Shown here: positions 7,445-15,877 of the stretch, piece after piece
Numbering within the stretch: the stretch's first letter is position 1
Layout of the letters: each line of letters starts with the position of its first letter
Source of the DNA: Microbacterium hominis NBRC 15708
GTDB lineage: Bacteria; Actinomycetota; Actinomycetes; Actinomycetales; Microbacteriaceae
Assembly (NCBI RefSeq): GCF_001592125.1
Contig: NZ_BCWI01000024.1
Span: 1 to 54,316, forward strand
Direction of reading: 5' to 3'
Length of the DNA: 54,316 nucleotides
Translations under genes and position numbers: made by a program
The notes under the pieces: generated by a model
The model's input: the letters and a program-made list of their open reading frames with translations, nothing else
Database searches by the model: none
What the model was told of the DNA's origin: nothing

Positions 7445-8947
7445 TCAGGAGGCGGGAGCGTCGGAGAAGGCCACCTTCGGGACGAACACGAGCAGAAGGG
7501 CCGCGAGGAAGCCGCCGCCGGCGCAGATCGCCCACACCGTGAGGTAGCCGCCGAGGGAGGCCGCGGTCTGGCTGGCCACGGCGCCGGCGCCGGCGGCGAG
7601 CACCACACCGAACACGGCCGACGAGAACGAGCCGCCGATGGTCTTGGTCGTGTTGGTCAACGCCGTCGCGATGCCCGTCTGCCCGCGCGGGGCGGCGGCG
7701 GCCGCGGCCGCCGGGAGCGCCCCGACGAGCGCACCGCAGCCGAGGCCGGCGATCGAGAGGTTCAGCAGCACCTGCCACAGCTCGAGGTGGAACGGCAGGA
7801 AGAGGAGATACCCCACGCCCACCAGCAGGGAGGCCCCGATCAGCACGACCCGCGGGCTCGCCCGCCGCGACGTGATCGCGAACAGCACGGCTCCCACGAT
7901 CAGCGACACCAGGTACACGCCGATGATGTTCGAGCGCTCCGTGGCATCCAGGCCGAGGCCGTACCCGATCGAGGGATCGGTGCCGGCATACGTCGACAGC
8001 GGTCCCTGGGCGCCGAGGAGGCTGATCCCGATGAGGAACGCGGTGGCCTGCACGGGCCACATCTCCGGGCGCCGCAGCACGCGGATGTCGACGGCGGGGT
8101 CGTCCTGGCGCAGTTCGTAGCGCACGAACCAGACGAGCACGCCCGCCCCCGCGACCAGCAGCGCCACGACCCAGAACCAGGCGCCGGAGCCGAGTGCGAG
8201 CTCGCCGATCATGCGCATCCAGGCGAGCCCGCCCGTGATCAGCAGGAGCGCCCAGGCGAGCAGCACGAACCCCCAGGTGTCGAGGCGTCGTCCGCCCTCG
8301 GGGACGGACTCGGGGACGCCGACCCAGATGACGAGGGCGACGACCGTCACGGCGATCGCCGGCACGACCAGCGTGGCGGTGAGGTTCTGCCCGGTCGCCG
8401 CGAAGATGCGCCCCGCGGCGAGGGCGCCGATGATCGCTCCCGCCTGCAGCCCGACGACGAGCAGGCCCGCGGCGCGGCGGGTCGTGGACACACCCCGCTG
8501 CTGGACGCGTCCGCGCTCGAAGATGAGCGCGATCTCCAGCGGCAGCCAGACGACGTAGAAGCCCTGCAGCGCCCAGGCGATCAGGAAACTCCAGAACGAG
8601 GTCGCGAACACGAGCCACCACGTCGCCCCGGCAGTCAGGATCGCGGCGATCAGCAGGATGCGCTTGTGCCCGTACATGTCGCCGAGCTTGGCGAGCACCG
8701 GGACGACCAGTGCCGACAGCAGCAGCTGCGCCGCCTCGAACCAGTTGACGTCCGAATCGTGGATGCCGAGGGAGACGACGATGTCGCTGAAGAGCGGCAC
8801 GTAGTAGCCCTGCAGGATGCCGCTGACGATCTCCACCAGGATGAACCAGCCGATCAGGCCGGCGGTGATGCCGAAGCCGGCGGGGAGCCGGGCGGAGCGG
8901 GCGCGGGAGGTCTTCGCCGTCGAAGAGCCTGCAGTGGGGGAGGTCAC
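7445..8947 (-). CDS. MFS transporter, DHA2-like
   Basis: 500 residues and around fourteen membrane helices, pointing to the DHA2 (14-TMS) branch of drug:H+ antiporters in the inner membrane. The helix 2-3 loop has GDMYGHKR, the MFS motif A (G-D-x-x-G-x-K/R). Substrate unknown. GTG 8947 (VTSPTAGSS) is chosen over the start 18 nt upstream because TAGAGT ends 7 nt before it, the leaderless layout seen repeatedly here. It diverges from the phosphoribosyltransferase gene, and the two -10 boxes are only 34 bp apart. Confidence 0.85.
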   Translation of the reverse strand: MTSPTAGSSTAKTSRARSARLPAGFGITAGLIGWFILVEIVSGILQGYYVPLFSDIVVSLGIHDSDVNWFEAAQLLLSALVVPVLAKLGDMYGHKRILLIAAILTAGATWWLVFATSFWSFLIAWALQGFYVVWLPLEIALIFERGRVQQRGVSTTRRAAGLLVVGLQAGAIIGALAAGRIFAATGQNLTATLVVPAIAVTVVALVIWVGVPESVPEGGRRLDTWGFVLLAWALLLITGGLAWMRMIGELALGSGAWFWVVALLVAGAGVLVWFVRYELRQDDPAVDIRVLRRPEMWPVQATAFLIGISLLGAQGPLSTYAGTDPSIGYGLGLDATERSNIIGVYLVSLIVGAVLFAITSRRASPRVVLIGASLLVGVGYLLFLPFHLELWQVLLNLSIAGLGCGALVGALPAAAAAAAPRGQTGIATALTNTTKTIGGSFSSAVFGVVLAAGAGAVASQTAASLGGYLTVWAICAGGGFLAALLLVFVPKVAFSDAPAS

Positions 8948-8954
8948 GGCGTTC

Positions 8955-8960
8955 ACTCTA
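8955..8960 (-). promoter_or_regulatory. -10 box TAGAGT for the DHA2-like MFS gene
   Basis: On the minus strand TAGAGT is followed by 7 nt (gaacgcc) and then GTG 8947. The divergent gene has TAGGCT, gaatgcc, GTG: nearly the same module facing the other way. Confidence 0.6.
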
Positions 8961-8994
8961 GCCACGCGTGACGGCGGGCGGCGGCACCGACGCC

Positions 8995-9000
8995 TAGGCT
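8995..9000 (+). promoter_or_regulatory. -10 box TAGGCT for the phosphoribosyltransferase gene
   Basis: TAGGCT ends 7 nt before GTG 9008. Its expected -35 zone overlaps that of the divergent promoter, so the two may compete for polymerase. Confidence 0.6.
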
Positions 9001-9007
9001 GAATGCC

Positions 9008-9508
9008 GTGACCAGCGAGCGCGAAGTGTTGACATGGGACGGTTTCGGCGAGGCGACCCGGGCGCTGTCCCGATCGATCGTGGCGGACGGGTTCGTGCCC
9101 GACGTCGTGGTGGCGATCGCACGCGGCGGGCTGCTGCCCGGCGGCGCCATCGCGTACGGCCTCGGCGTGAAGAGCTGCGGCGCGCTGAACGTGGAGTTCT
9201 ACACGGGCATCGGCACGGTGCTCGAGGCGCCGGCGCTGCTGCCGCCCGACCTCGACCTCGGCTACCTGCCGGGCAAGCGGGTGCTGCTCGTCGACGACGT
9301 CGCCGACAGCGGACGCACGCTGGCGCTCGCCGTGAAGATGCTGCGCGACGCGGATGCCGACGTGCGCTCGGTCTGCATCTACACGAAGCCCGGCAGCATC
9401 GCCCGGCCCGACTACTCCTGGCGTGAGACCGACCGCTGGATCGACTTCCCGTGGTCGGCCGCCGGCTCCGTCATCGAGGAGGATGCCGGCGCGGAGGCGA
9501 GCGCCTGA
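9008..9508 (+). CDS. Phosphoribosyltransferase (purine-type, Gpt-like)
   Basis: 166 residues, type I PRTase fold. The PRPP-binding motif [13 protein letters not shown] (about residues 95-107) is intact, with two consecutive acidic residues followed by the GRT turn. An N-terminal [10 protein letters not shown] loop fits the PRPP pyrophosphate loop. This size and layout is typical of xanthine/guanine or hypoxanthine salvage enzymes, but the base is not certain. Its stop overlaps the ung start by one base (TGATG), so the two are translationally coupled and probably form one leaderless operon. Confidence 0.8.
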   Translation: MTSEREVLTWDGFGEATRALSRSIVADGFVPDVVVAIARGGLLPGGAIAYGLGVKSCGALNVEFYTGIGTVLEAPALLPPDLDLGYLPGKRVLLVDDVADSGRTLALAVKMLRDADADVRSVCIYTKPGSIARPDYSWRETDRWIDFPWSAAGSVIEEDAGAEASA

Positions 9509-10197
9509 TGGCGATGACGCTCGATGAGCTGGCCGGTGCCGGGCTCATCGACGCGGACTGGGCGTCCGCGCTCGCGCCGGTCGCCCCGGACATCGCCGCC
9601 CTCGGCGAGCGGCTGCGCGCCGAGACGGCCGCCGGTCGCCCCTACCTGCCCGCGGGCGACAAGGTGCTCCGCGCGTTCGCGCGCCCCCTGTCCGCGGTGA
9701 AGGTCCTCATCGTGGGCCAGGACCCGTACCCGACGCCCGGTCACCCGATCGGACTGTCGTTCGCCGTCGACGCGCACGTGCGGCCCCTGCCGCGGAGCCT
9801 CGCGAACATCTACCAGGAGCTCGAAGCCGACCTCGGCATCCCGAGAGCGCCGCACGGCGACCTCTCCGCCTGGAGCGACCAGGGCGTCATGCTGCTCAAC
9901 CGCGTGCTGACGGTGGCGCCCGGAGCTCCCGCGTCGCATCGCGGGTGGGGGTGGGAGAAGGTGACCGAGCACGCCATCCGCACGCTGGTGGCCCGCGAAC
10001 GCCCGCTCGTGGCGGTGCTGTGGGGGCGGGATGCCGCGAACCTGCGGCCGCTGCTCGGGGCGACCCCGATCGTCGAATCGGCTCATCCCTCACCGCTGTC
10101 GGCCAGCCGGGGCTTCTTCGGCTCACGGCCGTTCTCGCGCGTCAACGAGCTGCTGGCGCAGCAGGGTGCGTCCGCCGTGGACTGGCGCCTAGGCTGA
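9508..10197 (+). CDS. ung: Uracil-DNA glycosylase, family 1
   Basis: Removes uracil from DNA in base excision repair. 229 residues, normal length. The water-activating motif [10 protein letters not shown] (catalytic Asp at about residue 72) and the minor-groove loop [10 protein letters not shown] (His at about 193) are intact. The start overlaps the stop of the phosphoribosyltransferase gene by one base. The -10 box of the next gene lies within the last codons of this one, so the following gene can be transcribed separately. Confidence 0.95.
   Translation: MAMTLDELAGAGLIDADWASALAPVAPDIAALGERLRAETAAGRPYLPAGDKVLRAFARPLSAVKVLIVGQDPYPTPGHPIGLSFAVDAHVRPLPRSLANIYQELEADLGIPRAPHGDLSAWSDQGVMLLNRVLTVAPGAPASHRGWGWEKVTEHAIRTLVARERPLVAVLWGRDAANLRPLLGATPIVESAHPSPLSASRGFFGSRPFSRVNELLAQQGASAVDWRLG
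10190..10195 (+). promoter_or_regulatory. -10 box TAGGCT inside the ung 3' end
   Basis: TAGGCT overlaps the final ung codons and ends 7 nt before ATG 10203, again the leaderless spacing. Confidence 0.55.
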
Positions 10198-10202
10198 GCG
10201 TC

Positions 10203-10823
10203 ATGCTGGAGGAGGAGTACGAGAAGACGCGACGGCGGCTGCCGGCGCATCTGCGGCGCGCCGAGCAGGAACGACCGTTCGCGTACGAGATCCGTCCCGT
10301 GCGGGATGCCGACATCCCCGACATCCGCGAGATCTACAACCACTACGTGACGAACTCCGTCGTGACCTTCGACGAGAAGAAGTGGACGCTCGCGCAGTGG
10401 CGCGAGAAGGTCGCGCACCTGTCGCGGCTGGGCATGCCGTTCCTGGTCGCCCAGTCGCCGAGCGGGCAGATCCTCGGCTACGCGCTCGTACAGCCCATGT
10501 CCGCCAAGTCCGCGTATCGCTACAGCGTCGAGAACTCGATCTACCTGGGGCAGGCGGCCACCGGGAAGGGGCTGGGGCGTGCGCTGCTCGAAGCGCTCAT
10601 CGCGGCGAGCGAGGCCGCCGGCATCCACCAGATGGTCGCCGTGATCAGCGACAAGGGTGCCGAGTCGTCGATCGCCCTCCACGAGAAGCTCGGCTTCGTC
10701 GAGGTCGGGCGGATGGGCCGGGTCGGCTTCAAGTTCGGTCGCTGGCTGGGCACCATCTACCTGCAGAAGCAGCTGTCTCCCGTCAAGAAGAAGCGCTCGC
10801 TGTTCTCCCGATCCGAGCGCTGA
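10203..10823 (+). CDS. GNAT N-acetyltransferase, phosphinothricin-acetyltransferase-like
   Basis: 206 residues. The GNAT core is residues 27-195: IYNHYVTNSVVTFDE near the N terminus is the signature of the PAT/Bar branch (usual sequence IYNHYV..S..TFDE), and the acetyl-CoA loop is GKGLGRALLEA. PAT-branch enzymes acetylate amines such as phosphinothricin, methionine sulfone/sulfoximine or D-amino acids. The extra N-terminal 25 residues and a lysine-rich C-terminal tail (KKKR) are outside the core. It starts leaderless, 6 nt after the ung stop. The true substrate is unknown. Confidence 0.8.
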   Translation: MLEEEYEKTRRRLPAHLRRAEQERPFAYEIRPVRDADIPDIREIYNHYVTNSVVTFDEKKWTLAQWREKVAHLSRLGMPFLVAQSPSGQILGYALVQPMSAKSAYRYSVENSIYLGQAATGKGLGRALLEALIAASEAAGIHQMVAVISDKGAESSIALHEKLGFVEVGRMGRVGFKFGRWLGTIYLQKQLSPVKKKRSLFSRSER

Positions 10824-10887
10824 CCGGCCGCCGTCGCCCGCCGGCTCGTCGCCCGCGGAGGAGCCACCCCGGCCGCTCGCGGAGGCG

Positions 10888-10987
10888 CCGTGACGAACGC
10901 CGGACTTCTCGGCCGCCCCCGAGGGGTACCCGCGGTATCCGGGCGGCCTCCCCGGCCGCCGCGCGGATTGTCCGACGCTCGTCACGG
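10888..10987. repeat. Long nested inverted repeat between converging genes
   Basis: Outer arms 10888-10905 and 10970-10987 match over 18 bp with two mismatches. In minus-strand RNA both mismatches become G-U pairs, so the helix is continuous. Inside, 10911-10918 (GGCCGCCC) pairs with 10941-10948 (GGGCGGCC). The element fills most of the 207-bp gap between the GNAT gene and the emfourin gene, in which I see no gene. It may be a terminator for the protease operon or a MITE-like palindrome. Confidence 0.65.
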
Positions 10988-11030
10988 GGGCACAACCCGG
11001 CGAGGCAGGCCGAGCCGGGCGGGGTCGGGC

Positions 11031-11378
11031 TCAGCCCGCGGATCCGCGCGCGCGGACGGCGTCGAGCAGCTCGCGCCACGCGCCGCGCGCCTGGTCCTCG
11101 CCGATGACGGCGCGGTGACGTCGACCGCGCAGGTCGGCGTCGATCGTCCAGGTGAAGCGATCGGCGCCGTCGGCCGGTGGGGGATCGGATGCCGTAGCCT
11201 CCCACGGGCAGCGCCCGACGAGCGCGATCCAGGTCGCGGACTCGTGCGGGGGAGCGCTCACGCTCCATCGGCGGGTGAGCCCCGCGAACCCGCCGGAGCG
11301 GGTGACGCTCAGGAACACCTCCGGCTCGCCCTGCTCGGCAGGGTCAGACGTGGGGCCTGGATCGGGGTGATTCGTCAC
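11031..11378 (-). CDS. Emfourin-type protealysin inhibitor
   Basis: 115 residues; emfourins are small proteins of about this size that inhibit protealysin-like M4 metalloproteases and are encoded next to them. The conserved segment RSGGFAGLTRRW (about residues 27-38) matches the family's SGG-F-A-G core. The gene overlaps the protease gene by 35 bp and lies downstream of it, the standard protealysin-emfourin arrangement. GTG 11378 is used; no good Shine-Dalgarno is visible, so translation probably depends on coupling to the protease gene. The N-terminal 20 residues are Pro/Asp-rich and of uncertain start. No signal peptide, so it should be cytosolic. Confidence 0.85.
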   Translation of the reverse strand: MTNHPDPGPTSDPAEQGEPEVFLSVTRSGGFAGLTRRWSVSAPPHESATWIALVGRCPWEATASDPPPADGADRFTWTIDADLRGRRHRAVIGEDQARGAWRELLDAVRARGSAG

Positions 11379-12429
11379 GGGCGGTCACGCCGACGGCGTT
11401 CCACGCGGTGCGGACGGCCTCGGCTTCCTCCGAGTCCTCACCGTACTCCCGCTCGGCGGTCGCCGTCGTGGCCGCCGCGAAGGTCGCGAAGTCGGCCGTG
11501 CGCGACAGCGAGCCCGAGGTGACGGTGGTGTACCAGATGCGTCCGGCGCGCTCCCACGCGAAGCCGCCGAGGGCGGTGGCGACGAGGTGGAACGCCTTGT
11601 TGGGGATGCCCGAGTTGATGTGGACGCCGCCGTTGTCCTCGGCGGTGTCGACGTAGTCGCGCATGTGGGCGGGCTGCGGGTCGCGGCCGAGCACGTCGTC
11701 GTCGTACGCCGTGCCCGGTGCGCTCAGCGAGCGCAGGGCGACGCCCTGGACGGCGTCCGTGAAGATCCCGGCGCCGATCAGCCACGTCGCGTCGGCGGCG
11801 CTCTGGCGGCGGAGGTGCTGCTCGGTGAGGGCGCCGAAGACGTCGGCCACCGATTCGTTGAGCGCGCCGGACTGTCCGCGGTAGTCGAGACCGCCGCCGT
11901 GCTCGATCACGCCGTGGCCCAGCTCGTGCCCGATGACGCTGATCGACCCGGTGAAGCCGCGGAACACCTCGCCGTCACCGTCGCCGAAGACCATCCGCTC
12001 GCCGTTCCAGAACGCGTTGTCGTAGCGATCGCCGTAGTGCACGGTCGCCTCGAGGGTGCCGCCCGCGCCGTCGATCGACCGCCGGGAGAACGCATCCCAG
12101 AACAGCTCGAAGCTCGCCCCGAGCCCGTCGAACGCCTCGTCGACCGCCGGGTCGCCCGAGGCCGGGTCGTCCTCGCCGCGCACGCGCACGCCGGGTAGCT
12201 GCTCGCGGTGCTGCGCGTCGGAGATCACACGGTCGGGGGCGGGCTCGCCGCTCACGACGAGCGCATCACCGTCGACCGAGAGGTCGAGCCGGGCGCGATC
12301 GGGACGCGACGGATGGTAGGTGCGCACGATCGCGAGCGTCGCCCGGGCGGCCTCCGCCGCGGCCTCGAGGTGAGGAGCCTGCGCGGCGGCGAGGCGGGAC
12401 AGCAGGTACGGGGGGACGATGGCCGGCAT
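11344..12429 (-). CDS. M4 family metallopeptidase, protealysin-like
   Basis: 361-residue zinc protease. The active site is HELGH (residues 168-172) with the third zinc ligand in NESVAD (Glu about 192), and the catalytic His in GGVHINSGIPN. There is no signal peptide; instead the chain opens with the short protealysin propeptide motif (IVPPYLLSRLA, residues 4-14), so it lacks the long FTP/PepSY propeptide of thermolysin. Such proteases are made in the cytosol as short-propeptide zymogens. TAGGGT ends 6 nt before ATG 12429, so the mRNA is probably leaderless. The partner inhibitor follows with a 35-bp overlap. Confidence 0.92.
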   Translation of the reverse strand: MPAIVPPYLLSRLAAAQAPHLEAAAEAARATLAIVRTYHPSRPDRARLDLSVDGDALVVSGEPAPDRVISDAQHREQLPGVRVRGEDDPASGDPAVDEAFDGLGASFELFWDAFSRRSIDGAGGTLEATVHYGDRYDNAFWNGERMVFGDGDGEVFRGFTGSISVIGHELGHGVIEHGGGLDYRGQSGALNESVADVFGALTEQHLRRQSAADATWLIGAGIFTDAVQGVALRSLSAPGTAYDDDVLGRDPQPAHMRDYVDTAEDNGGVHINSGIPNKAFHLVATALGGFAWERAGRIWYTTVTSGSLSRTADFATFAAATTATAEREYGEDSEEAEAVRTAWNAVGVTARDESPRSRPHV

Positions 12430-12435
12430 GGCGTC

Positions 12436-12441
12436 ACCCTA
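12436..12441 (-). promoter_or_regulatory. -10 box TAGGGT for the M4 protease gene
   Basis: On the minus strand TAGGGT ends 6 nt before ATG 12429. It separates the protease pair from the ABC operon that ends at 12449. Confidence 0.55.
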
Positions 12442-12448
12442 CGCCCGG

Positions 12449-13270
12449 CTACCGACGCCCGTCTGCGTCGCGCGGCGGGTCGATCACCGGGATCGATGCG
12501 AGCAGACGCCGCGTGTAGGCGACCTGAGGGGCGAGGAGCACCTTCTCCGTCGGGCCCTCCTCGACGATCCGCCCGTCCTTCATGACGATGACCTCGTCGC
12601 ACAGGTTCTGCACCACGCCGATGTCGTGCGAGACCATCACGAGGGTGAGCCGCTCGCTCTCGCGCAGCGCGCGCAGCAGCTCGAGGATCTGCGCACGCAC
12701 GGTGACGTCGAGGGCCGACAGCGGCTCGTCGCCGACGAGGATGCGCGGACGGTGCACGATCGCGCGGGCGAGGGCGACGCGCTGACGCTGGCCGCCGGAG
12801 AACTCGTGCGGGTAGCGGTCGGCCATCTCGGCGTCCAGCCCGACCGCCTCCAGCACCTCCCGCACCCGGGCGCGCCGGTCGCCCGGGATGCCGAGCGCCC
12901 ACAGGGGCTCGCCCACGATCCGGCCGACGCTCATGCGCGGGTCGAGCGACGCGTAGGGGTCCTGGAAGACGATCCCCGTCTCGCGGCGCAACCAATGCAG
13001 CGAGCGGGCGGATGCGCCGGCGTCGACGCGGCGACCGGCGACCGTGACGGTGCCCGTCGAGGGGCGGTCGAGTCCGAGCAGGATGCGCACGAGGGTCGAC
13101 TTGCCGGAGCCGGACTCGCCGATGATGCCCACGGCCGATCCCTCGAAGACGTCGATGTCGGCGTCGTCGAGCGCGGTCGTCCACCGCGCCGGCTCGAGCA
13201 GTCGGGTGCCGCGCTGGCGGAAGCGGCGGCTCAGCCCGCGTCCGCTGAGCAGGGGCGAGGCGTCGCTCAC
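12449..13270 (-). CDS. Dipeptide/oligopeptide ABC transporter ATPase (DppF-type)
   Basis: One of two cytosolic motor subunits of the importer encoded at 12449-17385. 273 residues. Walker A GESGSGKS about residues 51-58, Q-loop FQDPY, signature FSGGQRQR, Walker B ILVGDEPLSALD, switch His in SHDIG. GTG 13270 (VSDASPL) is preferred over ATG 13291: GGAGG lies 6 nt upstream and the GTGA overlap with the preceding stop matches the rest of the operon. Last gene of the operon; the M4 protease promoter lies just downstream. Confidence 0.9.
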   Translation of the reverse strand: MSDASPLLSGRGLSRRFRQRGTRLLEPARWTTALDDADIDVFEGSAVGIIGESGSGKSTLVRILLGLDRPSTGTVTVAGRRVDAGASARSLHWLRRETGIVFQDPYASLDPRMSVGRIVGEPLWALGIPGDRRARVREVLEAVGLDAEMADRYPHEFSGGQRQRVALARAIVHRPRILVGDEPLSALDVTVRAQILELLRALRESERLTLVMVSHDIGVVQNLCDEVIVMKDGRIVEEGPTEKVLLAPQVAYTRRLLASIPVIDPPRDADGRR

Positions 13271-14055
13271 GAGATCCCTCCCGGGCGCCACAGGGTGGCG
13301 GTCGCGTCGCGCAGGAGTCCCTGCGTGACGGGGGATGCCGGTGCGGTGAGCAGCCGGGAGAGCGGTCCGTGCTCGATGACCCGTCCCTCGTCGAGCACGA
13401 CCGCGTGGGTGGCGATCTGCGAGAGCACCGCGAGGTCGTGGGTGATGAACACGAGCGACATCCCGTCGCGGGTGACGAGACCCGCCAGCAGGTCGAGCAC
13501 CTCCGCCTGGATCGTCACGTCCAGCGCCGTGGTGGGTTCGTCCGCGATGAGCAGCCGGGGGCGGCAGGCCAGGGCCATCGCGATGGCGACGCGCTGTCGC
13601 TGACCGCCGGAGAGCTGGTGCGGATAGCGCCGCACGATCTGCGCCGGCTCGGGCAGGCGCACTCGCTCCGCCTCCGCGATCGCGCGCACCGCGGCATCGC
13701 GGCGTCCGAGGCCCTCGTGGATGCGCACCGACTCGGCGATCTGACGCCCGACGGTGCGGATGGGGTTGAGGGCGGTGCGCGGCTCCTGGAACACGATGCC
13801 GATCTCGTCGCCGCGCAGCCGCGCGAGCTCGCGGTCGGGGAGGCCGATCAGCTCGCGGTCGTCCCAGCGGATGCTGCCCGACGCCGTCGCGGCGTCCGGC
13901 AGGAGGCCGAGCACCGCGAGGGCGGTGAGCGACTTGCCCGAGCCGGACTCACCGATCAGCCCCACGCGAGCGCCGTCGGGCACGTCGAAGGAGACGCCGT
14001 CGACGACACGACGGCCGTCGATCTCGATCACGAGGTCGCGCACCACGAGGCTCAT
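13267..14055 (-). CDS. Dipeptide/oligopeptide ABC transporter ATPase (DppD-type)
   Basis: 262-residue ATPase subunit. Walker A GESGSGKS at about residues 35-42, Q-loop FQEPRTALNP, signature LSGGQRQR, Walker B LLIADEPTTALD and switch His THDLA are all intact. Its start ATG 14055 overlaps the permease stop (ATGA), and its stop overlaps the next ATPase start (GTGA), indicating tight translational coupling and equal stoichiometry. It lacks the long C-terminal extension with zinc/FeS cysteines found in some DppD proteins. Confidence 0.9.
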   Translation of the reverse strand: MSLVVRDLVIEIDGRRVVDGVSFDVPDGARVGLIGESGSGKSLTALAVLGLLPDAATASGSIRWDDRELIGLPDRELARLRGDEIGIVFQEPRTALNPIRTVGRQIAESVRIHEGLGRRDAAVRAIAEAERVRLPEPAQIVRRYPHQLSGGQRQRVAIAMALACRPRLLIADEPTTALDVTIQAEVLDLLAGLVTRDGMSLVFITHDLAVLSQIATHAVVLDEGRVIEHGPLSRLLTAPASPVTQGLLRDATATLWRPGGIS

Positions 14056-14930
14056 GCGATCACCGCCGGGGTATGCGTCTGCGCGGCCGTGCGACGCCGC
14101 GACAGGGTGGGGTCGGTCGCCTCGCGCAGGGCGTCGCCGAGCAGGTTGAGTCCGAGGACGGTGATGGTGATCGCCAGACCCGGCCAGACCACGCTGAGCG
14201 GATGCACCGAGATGTACTGCTGGAGGTCCTTGAGCAGCAGGCCCCAGCTCGGCTCGGTGAGCGGCGCGCCGAAGCCGAGGTAGCTGAGTCCGGCCTCGGC
14301 GAGGACGGCGACCGCCATGCCCCACGACAGCTGCACGATGAACACGGGCGCGACGTTGGGCAGCAGGTGCCGGTACAGGTTCTGGAACGGGGTGAGTCCG
14401 GCCGCGCGACCGGCGAGGACGAAGTCGCTGTGCAGCACACGCCGCAGCTCCGGGCGCGTGACGCGCGCGATGTTGACGCCGAAACCGATGCCGACCGACA
14501 CGATCACCACCCAGAGCGAGCCGCCCCACACCGACGAGATCATCATGGCGATCAGCAGGACCGGGAAGGCGATCAGGATGTCCACGAGCACGGCCACCGT
14601 CTCCCGCAGCCAGCGGGCGGTCAGCGAGCCCAGCGCCGCGAGGGCGACGCCGATCACCGTCGCGACGAGCCCGGCGCCCAGTGCGACCCAGACGGTCGTG
14701 CGCGCCCCGGCCATCAGCAGGCTCAGGATGTCGCGGCCAGAGCCGTCCGTGCCGAGCATATGCGGCCAGCCCGGGGGAGCCCACCGTCCGTCGACGTCGA
14801 CGGTCTGCGGATCGAAGGGCAGCCAGAACCGCGCGACGAGCGCCACGACCCCGATCGCGAGGACCACCACGAGACCGAAGCGTCCCGTCGACAGCGACCA
14901 GAGCCGGCGCAGCCACTCGAGCCTTCTCAT
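14052..14930 (-). CDS. Dipeptide-type ABC transporter permease (DppC-type)
   Basis: 292 residues, inner membrane, one N-terminal helix followed by the five-helix BPD_transp_1 core. The sequence HMLGTDGSGRDILS shortly after the first helix is the DppC/OppC signature, and the EAA coupling loop to the ATPase is visible around AGRAAGLTPFQNLYRHLLPN. ATG 14930 overlaps the stop of the upstream permease (ATGA). Confidence 0.9.
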   Translation of the reverse strand: MRRLEWLRRLWSLSTGRFGLVVVLAIGVVALVARFWLPFDPQTVDVDGRWAPPGWPHMLGTDGSGRDILSLLMAGARTTVWVALGAGLVATVIGVALAALGSLTARWLRETVAVLVDILIAFPVLLIAMMISSVWGGSLWVVIVSVGIGFGVNIARVTRPELRRVLHSDFVLAGRAAGLTPFQNLYRHLLPNVAPVFIVQLSWGMAVAVLAEAGLSYLGFGAPLTEPSWGLLLKDLQQYISVHPLSVVWPGLAITITVLGLNLLGDALREATDPTLSRRRTAAQTHTPAVIA

Positions 14931-15877
14931 TCCGCCTCCCGCTGCCGGGGGTCGATGACCCGGTGGACGAGGTCGACGGCGAACCCGACCACGAGGACGA
15001 ACCCGGTCAGCACGAGCAGTTCGCCCTGCACCTTGAGGAGGTCGCGCTTGCCGACGTCCTCCACCAGCATCCGTCCGATGCCGGGGAGGCTGAACAGCTG
15101 CTCGATGACGACGGCTCCGACGATGATGCCCGCGACCTGCAGCCCGAGCACCGTGATGATGGACAGCCCGACCGTGGGCAGGCCGTGGCGCAGGAGCGCC
15201 TGGGTGCGGGTGAGGCCCTTCGCGGCCGCGGTGCGGACGAAGTCCTGCCCCGTGGCCTGCAGGGTGGCCGAGCGGACGAAGCGCATCAGCATCGCACCCT
15301 CGACCACGCCGATCGTGATCGCCGGCAGCAGCAGGGCGCGGACGGCGGATGCGGGGTCGCTCCATCCTGCGCGGGGGAACCCCTGCGCGGGCAGCCAGCC
15401 GAGCCAGACCGCGAAGACGAGGACGAGCATCATGCCCGCCCACACGACCGGCACCGCCGCGACGGCCTGGGCGCCCACCGACAGCGCCGTGCCGTCGGGG
15501 CGTCCGCGGCGCATCGCCGACACGACGCCGAAGGGGAGGGCGATCACGAGCGCCACCGTCATGGCCATCAGCCCCAGCGGGATGGTGACCTGGGCCTTCT
15601 CGGCCAGCTGCGCCCCGACCGGCGCCCCGGTCAGCAGCGACTGCCCGAGGTCGCCGCGCAGCACCCCGCCGATCCAGGCGAGGTACTGCACGGGCAGCGG
15701 CTGGCCGAGGCCGAGGCGCTCGCGGATCGCGGCGACCTGCTCCGGACTCGAGTCGATCCCGGCGATGAGCTGCGCCACATCGCCGGGAAGGACCCGCAGC
15801 GTGAGGAAGATCAGCGCACTGGCGACGAACAGGCCCAGCAGGAGCAGGGCCAGTCGCGTCAGTACGTAGCGGATCAC
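14927..15877 (-). CDS. Dipeptide-type ABC transporter permease (DppB-type)
   Basis: 316 residues with six helices. It starts with the usual MIRYVLTRLALLLLGLF helix and has LRVLPGD after it, both hallmarks of DppB/OppB. The EAA loop lies near RTAAAKGLTRTQALLRHGLP. GTG 15877 overlaps the stop of the substrate-binding protein gene (GTGA). Confidence 0.9.
   Translation of the reverse strand: MIRYVLTRLALLLLGLFVASALIFLTLRVLPGDVAQLIAGIDSSPEQVAAIRERLGLGQPLPVQYLAWIGGVLRGDLGQSLLTGAPVGAQLAEKAQVTIPLGLMAMTVALVIALPFGVVSAMRRGRPDGTALSVGAQAVAAVPVVWAGMMLVLVFAVWLGWLPAQGFPRAGWSDPASAVRALLLPAITIGVVEGAMLMRFVRSATLQATGQDFVRTAAAKGLTRTQALLRHGLPTVGLSIITVLGLQVAGIIVGAVVIEQLFSLPGIGRMLVEDVGKRDLLKVQGELLVLTGFVLVVGFAVDLVHRVIDPRQREAE

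Noticed and set aside
10890..11522. Plus-strand frame opposite emfourin and the M4 protease
   Set aside because: Composition is that of antisense sequence and the first part lies in the palindromic region; the minus-strand proteins have clear families.
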